Shown here in pieces: positions 46,482-57,381 of a DNA stretch of 61,376 nucleotides (within the stretch, counting starts at the first letter, position 1; each line of letters starts with the position of its first letter). The stretch covers positions 1,910-63,285 of the forward strand of contig MNCI01025239.1 in the NCBI GenBank assembly GCA_015680685.1, given 5' to 3'. A program made the position numbers and the translations under genes. The stretch comes from Gnetum montanum (taxonomy: Eukaryota; Streptophyta; Gnetopsida; Gnetales; Gnetaceae). The notes beneath the pieces are model-generated. The model was not told the DNA's origin. It did no database searches and saw only the letters and a list, made by a program, of their open reading frames with translations.

Positions 46482-46652
46482 ATATCAAAACCTAAATAGA
46501 ATGACTATAAGTACATCCCAAGATATATAGTCAACATAATAATTTCAAAAGAATTATAGAAGAATATAACAATTATAGAATTGGTGACTTAAACTAGCAA
46601 CCTTTTCCTTAACAAGATAATGATCTAACTACATGAGCTACCTATCACTAAC
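46482..46652 (-). mobile_element. tRNA-derived SINE copy
   Basis: On the minus strand GTAGTTAGATCATTATCTTG and TTTAAGTCACC form the decayed tRNA-like head, then the body and the tail CTTGGGATGTACTTATAGTC. Same family as 45985-46140. Confidence 0.65.
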
Positions 46653-47035
46653 TTCTGAAATCAATTCTTGTTTTTATATGAGCTTATTATGTTCTTCATG
46701 TTCTATGATGATAAATGTTCTTAAGTTATTTTATAATGATTGATTAATACATTAAGATAGTATTTTCTTATATATATTTTCTATTATATTATGCAAATTC
46801 TTAATGATGGTATTGGTACACATATACATATTTATTTTCTAGATTTTAGCATTTTTATTACTACTCACATTACTAGACTTATTGTAGGCAAGATTTATGG
46901 AGTTTGGGTAAGCCATTGATATATTATTAATACCATTCATCATCATCCTAGCCTTATCCCAATAAGGAGTTAACTATGATATATGGTTAACAATGATTTT
47001 AGTTTCATGATATCTTGTTTCAGGATGTGGCAGAT
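46653..47035. other. AT-rich stretch without recognised feature
   Basis: No coding similarity, repeat structure or terminal motif was seen. Confidence 0.4.
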
Positions 47036-47195
47036 GTTAGAACACTAAAGTAAGTAACATAGGAACGCCCCAAGATATATAGCCAACAAGAATACATTAG
47101 ATTTATAAAGGAATATAACAATACTTCAAGTATGACTTGAATTGACAACCTCTTAGCTAACAAGACAATGAGCTAACTACTTGAATCACTTATGT
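47036..47195 (-). mobile_element. tRNA-derived SINE copy
   Basis: On the minus strand AAGTAGTTAGCTCATTGTCT, AGAGGTTGTCAATTCAAGTC (B-box-like) and the tail CTTGGGGCGTTCCTATGTTA. Same family as the two preceding copies. Confidence 0.65.
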
Positions 47196-47899
47196 ATGAC
47201 TATGGTACCATGATCTTGTTTTATGATTTTGATTTAATGATGAAATTATGTGAATGTTGTAAACATTAATGTATATGCTATAAACTATGATATAATTTAG
47301 ATGCTTTTGTGTTTTTGACCTTGGTTTATTTTAACATATATGTCAAGGATGTTTATTTTAAACTAATGCTATCTTGATTAAGTATGGATTTTGGACCATA
47401 GCATAATTATCGAGACACTATATCTATGTAAAAAAAATAGTGGTATAAACCTATAATATATGTATATTAATAAAATATTTTATAAGTAACATTTAATCTT
47501 AAAGTTGTTATTTTAGAAATAAAAAATAATTATATAGAACACTTGTATGTAGCTTAAAAGAAAATTTAAAATTTTTTAAAAAAGTAAAAAGTAAGGATAA
47601 TGATGAAAAACATGGATTAGAAAAGTATAGATAAAGTTTGCAAGTCATAAGCTTGATTCCAATAAATACATTATTATGATCTACTTGTGTTTAATGAAAG
47701 TATCATATTGGCTTTATGTCCTAGGGGTACATACAATTATTTAGTTTTGATTTTGATATCCCTCTTCCTTTTAGAAATAAAATAAATAGAAATAAGACAT
47801 AGTATATGATATGGATCAATATACTAATCAATAGAGGAATTAGGATGAGGATCAAAAAGAAATAAAACCAATAGTTTGATTAAAAAGAGGAATAAAATG
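47196..47899. other. AT-rich stretch without recognised gene
   Basis: Very AT-rich; no family, open frame or repeat recognised. Confidence 0.4.
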
Positions 47900-48048
47900 C
47901 ACCTAAAGATGTAGTACAATGATCAAGACACTCACCTCTCATGAAAAGGACTATGGGTTCGATACCTACCATCTCTTACAAGTGTGGTAGTAGTGACATA
48001 GTCTTATGATGGAATACTCTTGTAATAGTTGACATCTACCCTATTGGT
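47900..48048 (+). mobile_element. tRNA-derived SINE-like unit with strong B box
   Basis: GATGTAGTACAATGATCAAG and ACTCACCTCTCATG are followed by GGGTTCGATACCTACC, which matches the B box GGTTCGANNCC. This head differs from that of the 46-47 kb copies, pointing to a second tRNA ancestor. Confidence 0.6.
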
Positions 48049-48195
48049 CAATAATGAGGTGTTAGCCTAGTAGTATGAGTTTGGCCTTGGTAACCCTAGG
48101 TAATAAGTTTGATTCTACTAGGGAGCACTAAGTTATAAACTTCTATAAACCTTAGGATGTACCTATGTTTTACTAATTTTGGGTTCCAACACCCC
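48049..48195 (+). mobile_element. tRNA-derived SINE-like unit with shared tail
   Basis: The head GTTAGCCTAGTAGTATGAGT (A-box-like) with AAGTTTGATTCTACT (B-box-like) is joined to the tail CTTAGGATGTACCTATGTTT, also carried by the copies at 39340-47195. A different head on the same tail suggests modular SINEs sharing a LINE-derived 3' end. Confidence 0.6.
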
Positions 48196-48389
48196 CACAT
48201 CTACCTTATTGGGTGAATAGGCGTTTTGCTATTAGCCCTAAGTTTCCTTATCTCCCTGGAAATAAGAAATAAAACAAACCTAATTATCTATATACAACAT
48301 GAATTCTATATATTATAATCATGCTTCCATCTATTACACTTCCATAATAGTTAGAGGAACAATAATAAAGCCCATGTAAGCAAGATTTG

Positions 48390-49440
48390 TGGATCAAGAA
48401 CTTAGAAGGGGGGTTGAATAAGTTCCCCAATTAAAAATGCACTAGCCACAAAACATACCAAATTTTACATGGTTTCCCAACTTGGGTACATTCACACTCG
48501 AAGGGTAGAATTTATGCACACCTCCAAATTTTATTTCCTCAAAAGTGTGGTTTGAAGGGAATCACTCCCTATACAAGCTTTGAGCTCCACTTCAAAGTGT
48601 TTCATCACTAAAAACCCACTCAACCCCACAAGGTCTTGACAAGCTCAACATATCATTTCAAGGATCCCACAATCTTTATAAAATTAAGCTCTACTTCAGA
48701 GTGCTTTGATGTTGCAAAATCACTTAATCCCATAGGATCTCAATAAGCTGATCAAGGATCTCTTTTCGCAAGAAGCACATCAACCTCGTAGGGGTACAAG
48801 AAAGAAAGAAAAGAATAAGGAAGAGAGTAACTAAATTTATAGATCATTGTACTTGAAGCTCAGTGCAATTGCAATCAAGAAAATGATGTTATAATGAAGA
48901 GCAAGAATAAAATTTTCTTTAAATAGACAATGAAGAACTTTGTGGGAATAGTGCTTACATAATTCCCAAGATTTTTACATTGTCTTATAGCCTCAAAGTT
49001 TCTTAAAAATCCTTGGAAATCATGCAATGACTATCAAACAATTAGTGTAGATGTCTACTTTGAAGATTAGATGTCTATCTAAGATTTCCCTCAATGCAGG
49101 AGAGATGTCTACTCAACTTTTAAACTGAAGTTTAAGGTATTCTCTTGTCAATTTGTCTCCTTAATAGTCCTTGAGACATCTTAGTTTGATTTGTAGACTT
49201 CATTTTCATCCATGCTCTCATCTTGACCATGTAGTCTTCATTTTGACATCTTGACGTAGATCTCATTTCCTTGAATTCTCAGATCTCCATGTGAAGTTCT
49301 TGTTCATGCTTGGCAAAATCGCAATCACATGCACACATTCTATATTCTTCATTTGAGATTAACACAAAAGAAAAAATCTAAAAATTACAAAACACAACAA
49401 TAAGTAAGAATAAGAATAAACAACATTAATTTGAATTAGG
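48390..49440. repeat. Unclassified repeat-like region
   Basis: Starts with AGAAGGGGGGTTGAATAAG and contains an imperfect direct repeat of about 105 bp (about 48577 and 48683, AGCTCCACTTCAAAGTGTTT against AGCTCTACTTCAGAGTGCTT). It also has several AGATGTCTACTT-type strings near 49040-49120, reminiscent of the AGACATCTTGTAGA strings inside the copia LTR (40050-40190). A related LTR is possible, but no termini were found. Confidence 0.35.
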
Positions 49441-50694
49441 ATATGAAGGCACCTAACTCACATCCGTAATGCCCATCATAGGAGCCCATAGTGGGCTACG
49501 TTCTAACCACATGTTTGTATGGGTATGCAAGAGGATAGAGTAGGTACCATTAGTAGTTAGATAAGTTGCATCAAGGAATAAGAGGGGTAGCTCCTTCATC
49601 ACCACAACAACTAATGATAATATGAATGTAGTGAGCGATAGTGGCTTGATAATGGATCATAGTGGAAAATGTTAATGATCCTTGATAAAATCATGTAAAT
49701 CTCCTGAGAGTAACATGAGTTGGCTAAGCAAAACAAGAAAGCCACTGACATAGACCCAACCCTTCTAGTCACTAGGAAGGCATCATGAGTGTTACTTGCA
49801 TAAGGGGTTGAAGCTTCCTACTATCCATATTAGACTACAAACCTAACACAGTAATCATCTTATAGAGAGATCATGCATGGAGCACAGGATTTATCATCTA
49901 CACTTTGGACATAATTACCTTAGACCTTACATATTTGTGTCCTTCTAGTAAATGTAGATGCTGTAAACTATTTGTTGTCAATCAGAGGTAACTTTGTAAG
50001 TGTCTTGGACTGTTGCAATGGTTGAAATTCTAGAGAGAATAGCTTCTTATGTGCACTTGGTGTGATTAGAACTTCTACATCCAATTTATTTTTAGTAGTA
50101 CAATCAGTAGAGGAGATGCTAGAAGAGTTCTACTAATCCCCAGAGGTGGGGATAGAGGAGAAGTCATAAATGAGGGGGGTATAATAGAAAGCATGAACCT
50201 TGAAGCCTAAGTGAAAGAAAAACTATGGTTATCAACAAATAAACTAGTGCCTAAGCTGGCCAATGGAGCTAACTAGACCAATACTTAGGATAGTCAAATA
50301 TCCTAATAATGCTTCACAAGTCAAGCTAGAAGGCCCATGTGTAAAACTCATGAAATTAGAGAATGTGTAATCTTCTTTAGCTTTGAAGTCAAAATGATCA
50401 TGAGTCCTTCTAGTGGATTAACTACATTTAGATGTTTTCCTAGCCTAAAATAAAATAAAATTTGAAAATGAAACCTATTAAGGATACATGCCTTAGTATC
50501 TATACTTAAATAATGAATGATTTTCCAACATAGTTTGGCCCATGGATATAGTAAGTCTTCCTTCTTGATGGAGCCATGGTACTTCTTAGGTAGGGGTTCA
50601 CCTCCAAAGAACCACTAAACTAGTGCTACATCTTATCATACATATCTTGATACTAAGAGTGGTAAATGAAGAAGCCTTATTATTGTTACCATAG
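49441..50694. other. Stretch without recognised gene
   Basis: No open frame, domain or repeat family recognised on either strand. It forms the left flank of element D, CATAG immediately before the LTR. Confidence 0.35.
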
Positions 50695-51579
50695 TGATGA
50701 GCGGCTAGGTACCCCTATGCCCAACCATATGAATCAAGGGCATTCACACGCGACTCGGTCAAATTCCGTAGACTGTAAGCACTTAACATACACCAGACTC
50801 TAACCAGCGAAACCTTGGGTTAGAACAGTCATTGCCTTCCTAATCTCACTTGTGATATTCTGTTTATGATGGTTAAGTGAGATTAAGGCTAATGATTTTT
50901 ATAGCTTTTTACTTATCTTTTGGTGGCTAATTAGGGTATGAAAAGTAAGGAATAAACTATTATCTAATCTATAATTATCCTAGCTTGTACTTTAACTATT
51001 CCTAGCATAAGTATCCGATCCCATCTTCCGAGCACATTCTGAGCATCTCTTAAGACTTTTGGGTTACCAAACGTTAAGCATCACTGGGTTTACCAAGTGT
51101 TTGATTTACGTTTGAGATGGTCGTACTTATGGCCTTTACAAACTATAAAGGAGCGATAGAGATTAAAATAACAATAACAGAAACTTAAGTAATTAACAAA
51201 GCATAAACATATTAAACTACTGAATACATAAAATAGCTAAGTCCAAATGTTGTAAGGAATACTTGAAGAGTTCGTCTTTATTGTTGTCATGCCAATGGGC
51301 TTAGATACATCAATGCTCGAATAAAGAGCCGATCACTTTTCTTACACCTATTGCGGGCACTTGGAAAATATTCTATCTCCTACAGAAACAAACTTCAAGA
51401 GCTTCGCTAGAACTAACTGAAAGGTACCTAAATGAGGCGGAAGGCCCTCTTATTTATAGGCCGAAATAAGCTCCGTGTAAATGGGGCCACATCGACGCAT
51501 GGAAGGCTACGTCGAACTAGCCGCGCCGCAGCCACGTATATGCGGCCTAGTCGATGCATCGACTAATGACACTTCATCA
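50695..51579 (-). repeat. 3' LTR of element D
   Basis: 885 bp from TGATGAGCGGCTAGGTACCC to CACTTCATCA, followed by TACCCCCACGACTGAGT, the reversed polypurine tract. The U3 end has TCGAC/GGCC modules and a perfect 18-bp palindrome TAGTCGATGCATCGACTA (51548-51565). The TATA-like CTTATTTATAGG (plus strand) lies next to the modules. Confidence 0.9.
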
Positions 51580-52399
51580 TACCCCCACGACTGAGTAAAA
51601 ATTCATCCTCGAGTTACTCTACAATTTGGAAGGTATGCGCTTTTATTGACAATGCACATGACTCGACACACATGACACACACACATGACACCACATCAAT
51701 TTGACCAAGTGCCCGAGTTACAGAGAAGGATGACTTACAAAAATGGGTGGTGTTCATAAACAAAATTGAACACCTTGTTGGTCCTGGAGTCTCTGCTATG
51801 TAGGATGATGCACAAAATTGTTGGAAAAGGTTACACCATCCTTGGGGGCGGTGGTTCTGATGGACCTTCTCTAGCCTCTGGCCCATGTTTTGGTGGTGGC
51901 ACGAATGACGGTTGCCCTGTGGTAGGTGCAACTTCTATCGGTAGCCGAAAAGCTTCCAAGAGAGCCCTCATTTTTTATTCTTTGCTTCTGGGATCGTTCA
52001 CTATCTATGCAGCTTTTCCAATGTGTGTTGGAACTGGAACCTCCCAAGAGCATGGCAGCGTTGGGAAGAGATCTTTTAGGTTGACAAACCAGGCTACAAA
52101 CTGCTTTCATTTGATGTCAAATGCTTGGAGTGATGCCTATAGCTGCTGGTAGTCATTCATTCGATGGGCCAGGTTCTCTGTGACTGTACGTTGTCCTTCA
52201 AATCATGTGCGGAGAACCTCGAGTTCCACGTTCGCTGTTTCTAGCTTTTTCTTTATTGCCTTATGTGCTTGGAACTCACCCTCGTATAGAGAATATGAGG
52301 CGACCACTTGCTTTTCCAATTCTAACTACGGTCTCTTAGCTATGAGCATAGCCAGGTTTGCATATTAAAGGTTGGCAAGCTCCATGTATTCTGTCTTTT

Positions 52400-53460
52400 C
52401 CTCAATTTGCTACCCTTTCAGGCGAATTTCAGCTTTACTGTAGGCATTCAACCCATGAAAGATAGGTTGCCATGCCTTGTCTCCTTCTTGAAGCTGTTGG
52501 AGCACTTAGTTCATTTTGGCCTTTGCGACTTGAATGTGCTTTTTGTTTACTTCCTTCTGCAATCCCACTTGGTCCCTGTAATGATTTTTGATGTTTTCAG
52601 ATTTGAGGGCCTCATTCTTCCAAGCGGCGATCTCAATTGCAGAACTTCTGTTGCAACGCCCAAACCTCCTCCATTGATAGATTCCAGTTCTTAGCAACCA
52701 ACCTTCTTACGTCAGCATTCACCCTGGCTAGTTCTTTTTGCTGTTGGTGGATAAAATTTTTAATGTGTTCATTCTCTGCACCAACATTGTGCAGGTGATG
52801 AACGTCTGCAGTCAATTGAACATTCTCCTGGTGAACCTCTGCCAAGTCCTTGTCTAAATGATATGCTCGAATGTCTGCCAAGGACTTACCAACGATTGTT
52901 GTCTCTTGCACATCCTCAACAATCTAAAGTTTGAGTTGAAGCTGTTGAAAAGCTTCATCTGTGGTGATTACATAGTTGAGGATGGCTAGATCGGCAAGTT
53001 GGGCTCTTAATTGGGCTACTTTCGTTGCCAAGCATTGACAAGTGACTTGAGGAGCTTTAAGTTGCCCTTATAAAATGAGGCTCTTACCCCTTGCTGAGAG
53101 TAGCTCCGACTAGGTTGTAGTAATGTTGTCTGGAAGGTTGAAGACATCCGGAAGAGGTTGCTTAGTTCCCACTAGTCGATCCAACAACTCCTCATGTTGG
53201 GCTACATGAATCTTGCTACGTGAAGTTCCGAAGGATGCCTGTACATCCTGTAGTCCATGAACATCTAGTACAGGTGCTTCCCGTGTGTTGAGAGCCATAG
53301 TAATTATGTCAGCAACCACTTCGGCTGTAGTCTCTTGTCCCTGGTGCTGCATCACTAGGATTGTTGCCCCTTGACCATCTTCTAGGCGTACCGAAAAGGT
53401 AGCATCATTCCCAGAAATTTCAGGGAATAACTGTAGTGTAGACACTGTTACCTCTCAGAT
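52400..53460 (-). pseudogene. Element D extra ORF, distal part with coiled coil
   Basis: Sense-strand frames at 53445-53110 (NLPDN, EELLDRLVGTKQPLPDVF) and 52911-52506 (NVQLTADVHHLHNVGAENEH and QQQKELARVNADVRRLVAKN) form a heptad-rich, hydrophilic region, predicted coiled coil, with a few stops. I take it as the distal half of the long third ORF starting at 54687. No family recognised for this half. Elements A and C have no counterpart. Confidence 0.5.
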
Positions 53461-54687
53461 GCTTGGATCTATTCTGGTTGGCACTTGTGCTTGAGCGGTA
53501 GAGAATATTGACCCTACTCTTTCAAGCAAGCTAATCGATTAAGCCACTCACTCCAGGTGGCTCATAGCAGGGCAATAGACTAAAGGGTCTTCTCCTCCAC
53601 CAATCTTGCCAAATTGCTCTTGCTAGCTCAAGAGCATCTCCGAGATCTTGCGGATGTGTTCTGCTATGGTTTGCGAGCCTGGCTGTGTTGTTTATGTAGG
53701 TGGTGGAGGTGGTTGCTGCTCCTCCTCTGTCTGTGTGATGGTAGGAGTTTTATCTTTCATCATTTTCCACCAAGAGGCAATCGGGGTATGCTAGATTACA
53801 TCATTAGAGTACCATGCTATCCCTACCTGTTTGCACAACTTTTGAATGATGCAGGGAAAGGGGAGAGCTCGTCTTCCACGTTCGCTCTTAGTGAACCTCT
53901 TTTCAATCTCCAAGAATAACAGCTGTGGAAGAATCATGGGAAATTTTTCACTCAAGGCGACACATGCACAGGCGGAGAAGGCTGTGATTTTGTTGGGTCT
54001 TATCGTTAGGTTTAAGTGGTAAGACACGATCTTTGAGTATACTCTTTCCATTGTGGTCAAGTAGCCAAATTCCTTGCGCTCTACCTCATAGCACCCTTTG
54101 GTCCATTCCGCCTTTACCTCTGGATTGGCCTATTTTGGAATTTTCACCACATCTGCCTCGATCTCAGGCAACCCCAGAGCCTGCGTTATCGCCTCCGAAG
54201 AGTAAAAGACATAAATGTCTTTCATTCTTACTGTAGACCCTGGTTGCTAATTCGTCCATAAGAGGTAGGTCTCTCCTAAGTATCATTCATGACTGGTTGT
54301 GATGATTGGCCACATCGAAGAGTTTTGCAATTGGAGCCTTACTTCTTCTGGCACGTTCTTGAGGAATGGTCCAAAGTTTAGCTCTTGGAGGACCATCCGT
54401 TGCACCTTGTGTGGCGTGATAGCGTCAAGATAGGCTTAGATCAAGGTGACCTCAAGTCGTGGTGCTATCCCGGGAGTCTCATCCCCTTGTGATTGCTCGC
54501 TAGGAATTCCCTCCTTAGGAATCTGATGGATAGATTCCACATCAGGTCCTTCGCAGAGGGGGCCAGTTGCATGAAAGTCCTCCTCATGCTCTGGTGGTTG
54601 CGTGCCTCATCCCCTTCTTGTTTGTGGGTGCTTGTTCCTTGGTTGCGATGGTCCTTCACCTCTTGGGTGCCTTGGTTTTGGTGCCAT
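53461..54687 (-). pseudogene. Element D extra ORF, proximal part, plant transposon domain-like
   Basis: The reading starts MAPKPRHPRGEG at 54687, immediately after GTTGTTTGCAG, and has a basic then acidic N-terminal linker. Next come DIYVFYSSEAITQALGLPEI (about 54200), MERVYSKIVSYHLNLTIRPN, LSEKFPMILPQLLFLEIEKR and ALPFPCIIQKLCKQVGIAW (about 53800-54060). The order resembles the putative plant transposon protein domain (PF20167), which is common in ORFs carried by plant LTR retrotransposons. Several stops break it. It occupies the slot that holds the 70-residue ORF in A and C. Function unknown. Confidence 0.55.
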
Positions 54688-55084
54688 CTGCAAACAACAG
54701 AATTACTAATTAGATTGTGAACAAGTTGCTCAATAAAAATGGGTCTCATACACTTTCTCAGTTTGACTAAGTTATGTTGTTGGCACAGGCATTTCTTAAG
54801 GTCCCCGGAGTGTTGATTTATGGGCTAGAGCAAAAAACAACAAAGGTTAATTTTAGAGTTTTTAAAATGGTTATTTTTATTTCTTCCCTTAGAGTTGCGA
54901 AGTTTGAATTAATTAACTAATTAATTAATTAGACTTCATCCCCCCATGACTGAGAGCATACCTCCGAGTGCTAAAGAGGGTAAGGATCGGTAGATGCAGA
55001 TGCGCAGTAGGATGAGTAGGTGCTTGGGAAGAGTTGGGCAGAAAAAATTGGCAAAAACTCCCCCCAATTTGTGTCGCAAATGAT

Positions 55085-55181
55085 GAAAATTTCAAAGCAC
55101 AATGGGTGTATATATAGGGATTAGGCATTGCGTCGATGGGGCTGCATATATATAGGGGTTGCGTATACGGGGCCCCGTATA
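55085..55181 (-). promoter_or_regulatory. Internal U3-like palindrome plus TATA motifs in element D
   Basis: On the sense strand a perfect 18-bp palindrome TATACGGGGCCCCGTATA (55164-55181) is followed within 15 bp by CCCCTATATATATGCAG, then a GTCGA-type module and a second CCTATATATACACCC. This copies the U3 layout of the LTRs but lies inside the element, about 400-500 bp before the long third ORF. It may be an internal promoter; that is inferred. Confidence 0.45.
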
Positions 55182-55702
55182 TGCAGGGGTGTTCACTTGT
55201 TGACCAACCCAGAAAAAACCCAAAATGNATAGCCTAAGTAACCTCTGGATATCCTCAACACCGAGGTCTGTGCGCCCTAGGGCCAAGAATTGGTGTTTTC
55301 TAGTTAAGACCCTTATCCAAGAGACCCCACTAAGGCATGAGAAATCCAAGGAGACCATGATGAACTTGCAAAACATAAAATGGATAGTGAGGTGAGTTAC
55401 GGAGAGAAATGGGTGTAGAGAGAGACAAGGGAATGGAAATTCCAATCATTGGTCACATAAAACCCCGTGTGTTTTTGTGGTTAAGTGACCTGGTAGAATC
55501 TTTCCTAAGTTCAGACCCAAAACCATCTGCATTTAGTGATATCGCAGCAATAGATGAAGCCTCGATCATCCCCCGAGTAAGCAGATATGCACCCACAGAG
55601 AACCACCACTCTAGCAAATGTGAGAGGAAGGAAGTGAAACGGGACCAAGTTAAAGGGGATGAAGGAGGTCCCATAACTAGTGTTTATGGCCTGTGAGAGG
55701 CA

Positions 55703-55783
55703 GTCTAAGGGGTGTGCTTTGAATTCCCCCATAGTGATTGCATGATTTTTTTTCTTTTCAGGGAAACCACACCATGCAAAGAC
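55703..55783 (-). other. Conserved RNA hairpin, element D copy 1
   Basis: On the sense strand GTCT / GGTGTG / TTTCCC pair with GGGGAA / CACACC / AGAC. Relative to A and C the inner stem has changed on both sides (TTCTCA with TGAGAA became TTTCCC with GGGGAA) while pairing and both internal loops are kept. Confidence 0.75.
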
Positions 55784-55805
55784 TCATGCATGTTCGCATG
55801 CATTC

Positions 55806-55897
55806 GACCAAGGGGTGTGCTTTGAATCCTCATGGTTATTTATTTTTTTTGAAATTTTAGAATTTTTTTTTCGACGAGGACCACACCATGCAAGGCC
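55806..55897 (-). other. Conserved RNA hairpin, element D copy 2
   Basis: A second copy 22 bp away. The outer stem is GGCC with GGTC and the inner stem TCCTCG with TGAGGA, both changed on both strands relative to A and C. The middle stem GGTGTG with CACACC and loops TTCAAAG and TGCAT are kept. Confidence 0.75.
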
Positions 55898-56499
55898 GAA
55901 CTGCCCAGAAGCTGTCATGGAGAGAGAAACGTGGAGTGGTAGGAAATCTATAAGGACACACCAGCATTTCAGGGATAAGAGAGAGCGAGGAATGTTGCAT
56001 TCCTCTTGAAGTCACACCTAATTCAAACCATTGGGTCATCCCCAAGTCTGGGAACTACACAAGTCACACATTAATTAAAATGTTTTTAAACGAAGGGGTG
56101 GCATGCTTCCAACAGAAGGAAAACCATGAAGTGGTTGAATGGGTGGATGACGTGGACTCACTACCAATTTTATGAGCTGAAAATAGACGTAAAGTCCAAG
56201 GACAACCATGCGAGGGCGGGAGCCAAATAACTGGGTGGACTATTACATTATCCATCGTAACGAAAACCACCCATGCCAGATGCCTGATCACAATAAGACG
56301 ACAGGTTAGCGATCACGTGAAAAATAAAACACACACAAACAAATGAAAAATAATTAAAGAAAGAAAAAACTTGAGAAGAATTGGCAAACGTATGAACAAT
56401 GTTGAAAAACAAAAAGTGTAAAACAAAAAAGTATAAAATAAAAAGTGTAAAAAAAAAATTACAAAACGGTGAGGGGTGTCATGAAATGGATTAGCAGGG

Positions 56500-56800
56500 A
56501 TGACGGTCTCCCCCACGACTGGGTGGAAAGATGGAGATGCGAAAAATGGAGCGTGGCTATCCTGGTGATGATGAGATAGTATCCCTGGTTAGGTGGAGCC
56601 CACGGAAAGGTTTGAGTTCCAAGGGTTCTTGTTTGTAGCTATCAAGGATTTGCAATTTTCCCCAATCACCATGGTCATTACCAATGGAGATTCATTGATG
56701 AACCTCTTCCATTTTATCTATGTTTTCCATGTAGGCTCGTATAAGCCCCTCAGGTGGTTCCATGCACATTGCGCTGCTAGCAGGATCAGCTATCAGCCAT
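56500..56800 (-). other. Junction replacing RT-RNase H-IN in element D
   Basis: After protease the linker continues to WGKLQILDSYKQEPLELKPF, the start of the linker in A. It then meets sequence corresponding to the very end of integrase, and CAGTCGTGGGGGAGAC at about 56504-56519. The intervening polymerase and integrase genes are absent. Confidence 0.75.
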
Positions 56801-57381
56801 TAGGTGCCCTCTTGATTGGTGGCTGCTGCGGATAGGTATTGTTGAATTAGTGAGTCTTTAGTACACCGAATGCATGCTTCAATGGATATCTGCTTAGCAG
56901 ACCATAACCGCTGCACACAGTTGCACCCTGAGTTACTATACGCGATGCATGGAATGTGCTTCTTCTCTATCTTTCCAGAAAGATCATCCTTTAAAATTTC
57001 AAGGGAAAGATCTTGGAGTCCTAGTTTTGCATCCATCGTGCTCATCCAGGCTCTTCCCATTATGATTGGAAGTCCCCCCCTACAATTCTTGACATAGATG
57101 ACAAGGAAATCAGCAGGATAGGACCACCCACAAACAGTGGTCATAGTGTCCTCCACCACTTGCAAGGGAACAATGATGGACTGGTCTACCAATTTGAGCC
57201 TGATGTTGCTCTTCTTTAACAAGGGCAAGTTCCAGTTCTTGTACATCTCATGGGAGATCAAATTGACTCCTAACCCTGAGTACAGAAGAGCTTTACAAGG
57301 CTCATTTCTTGCCACTTGAAGATGGATGAGGGGGCTTCTCGGATCAGTCAATTCTGGGGAATGTGACCTGCCTTTATCCAA
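56800..57381 (-). pseudogene. Aspartic protease domain, element D, catalytic Asp lost
   Basis: A 193-residue open frame reads ALLYSGLGVNLISHEMYKNW, then CGWSYPADFLVIYV and LPIIMGRAWMSTMD, colinear with the protease of C. The catalytic DSG is YSG, so the enzyme should be inactive. The frame is otherwise intact. Confidence 0.8.

Noticed and set aside
47900-47975. Functional tRNA gene
   Set aside because: The B box is good, but no cloverleaf with an anticodon arm can be drawn; it fits a SINE head.
51614-52152. Overlapping frames on both strands near the D 3' end
   Set aside because: No domain; the plus-strand frame is antisense to the element, and the region belongs to the noncoding segment before the polypurine tract.
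54465-54749. Open frames on both strands at the start of the D third ORF as separate host genes
   Set aside because: The sense reading continues from the acceptor-ATG in step with element D; the others are shadows.
55409-55696. 95-codon plus-strand frame
   Set aside because: It is antisense to element D in its noncoding 3' region, with no family similarity.
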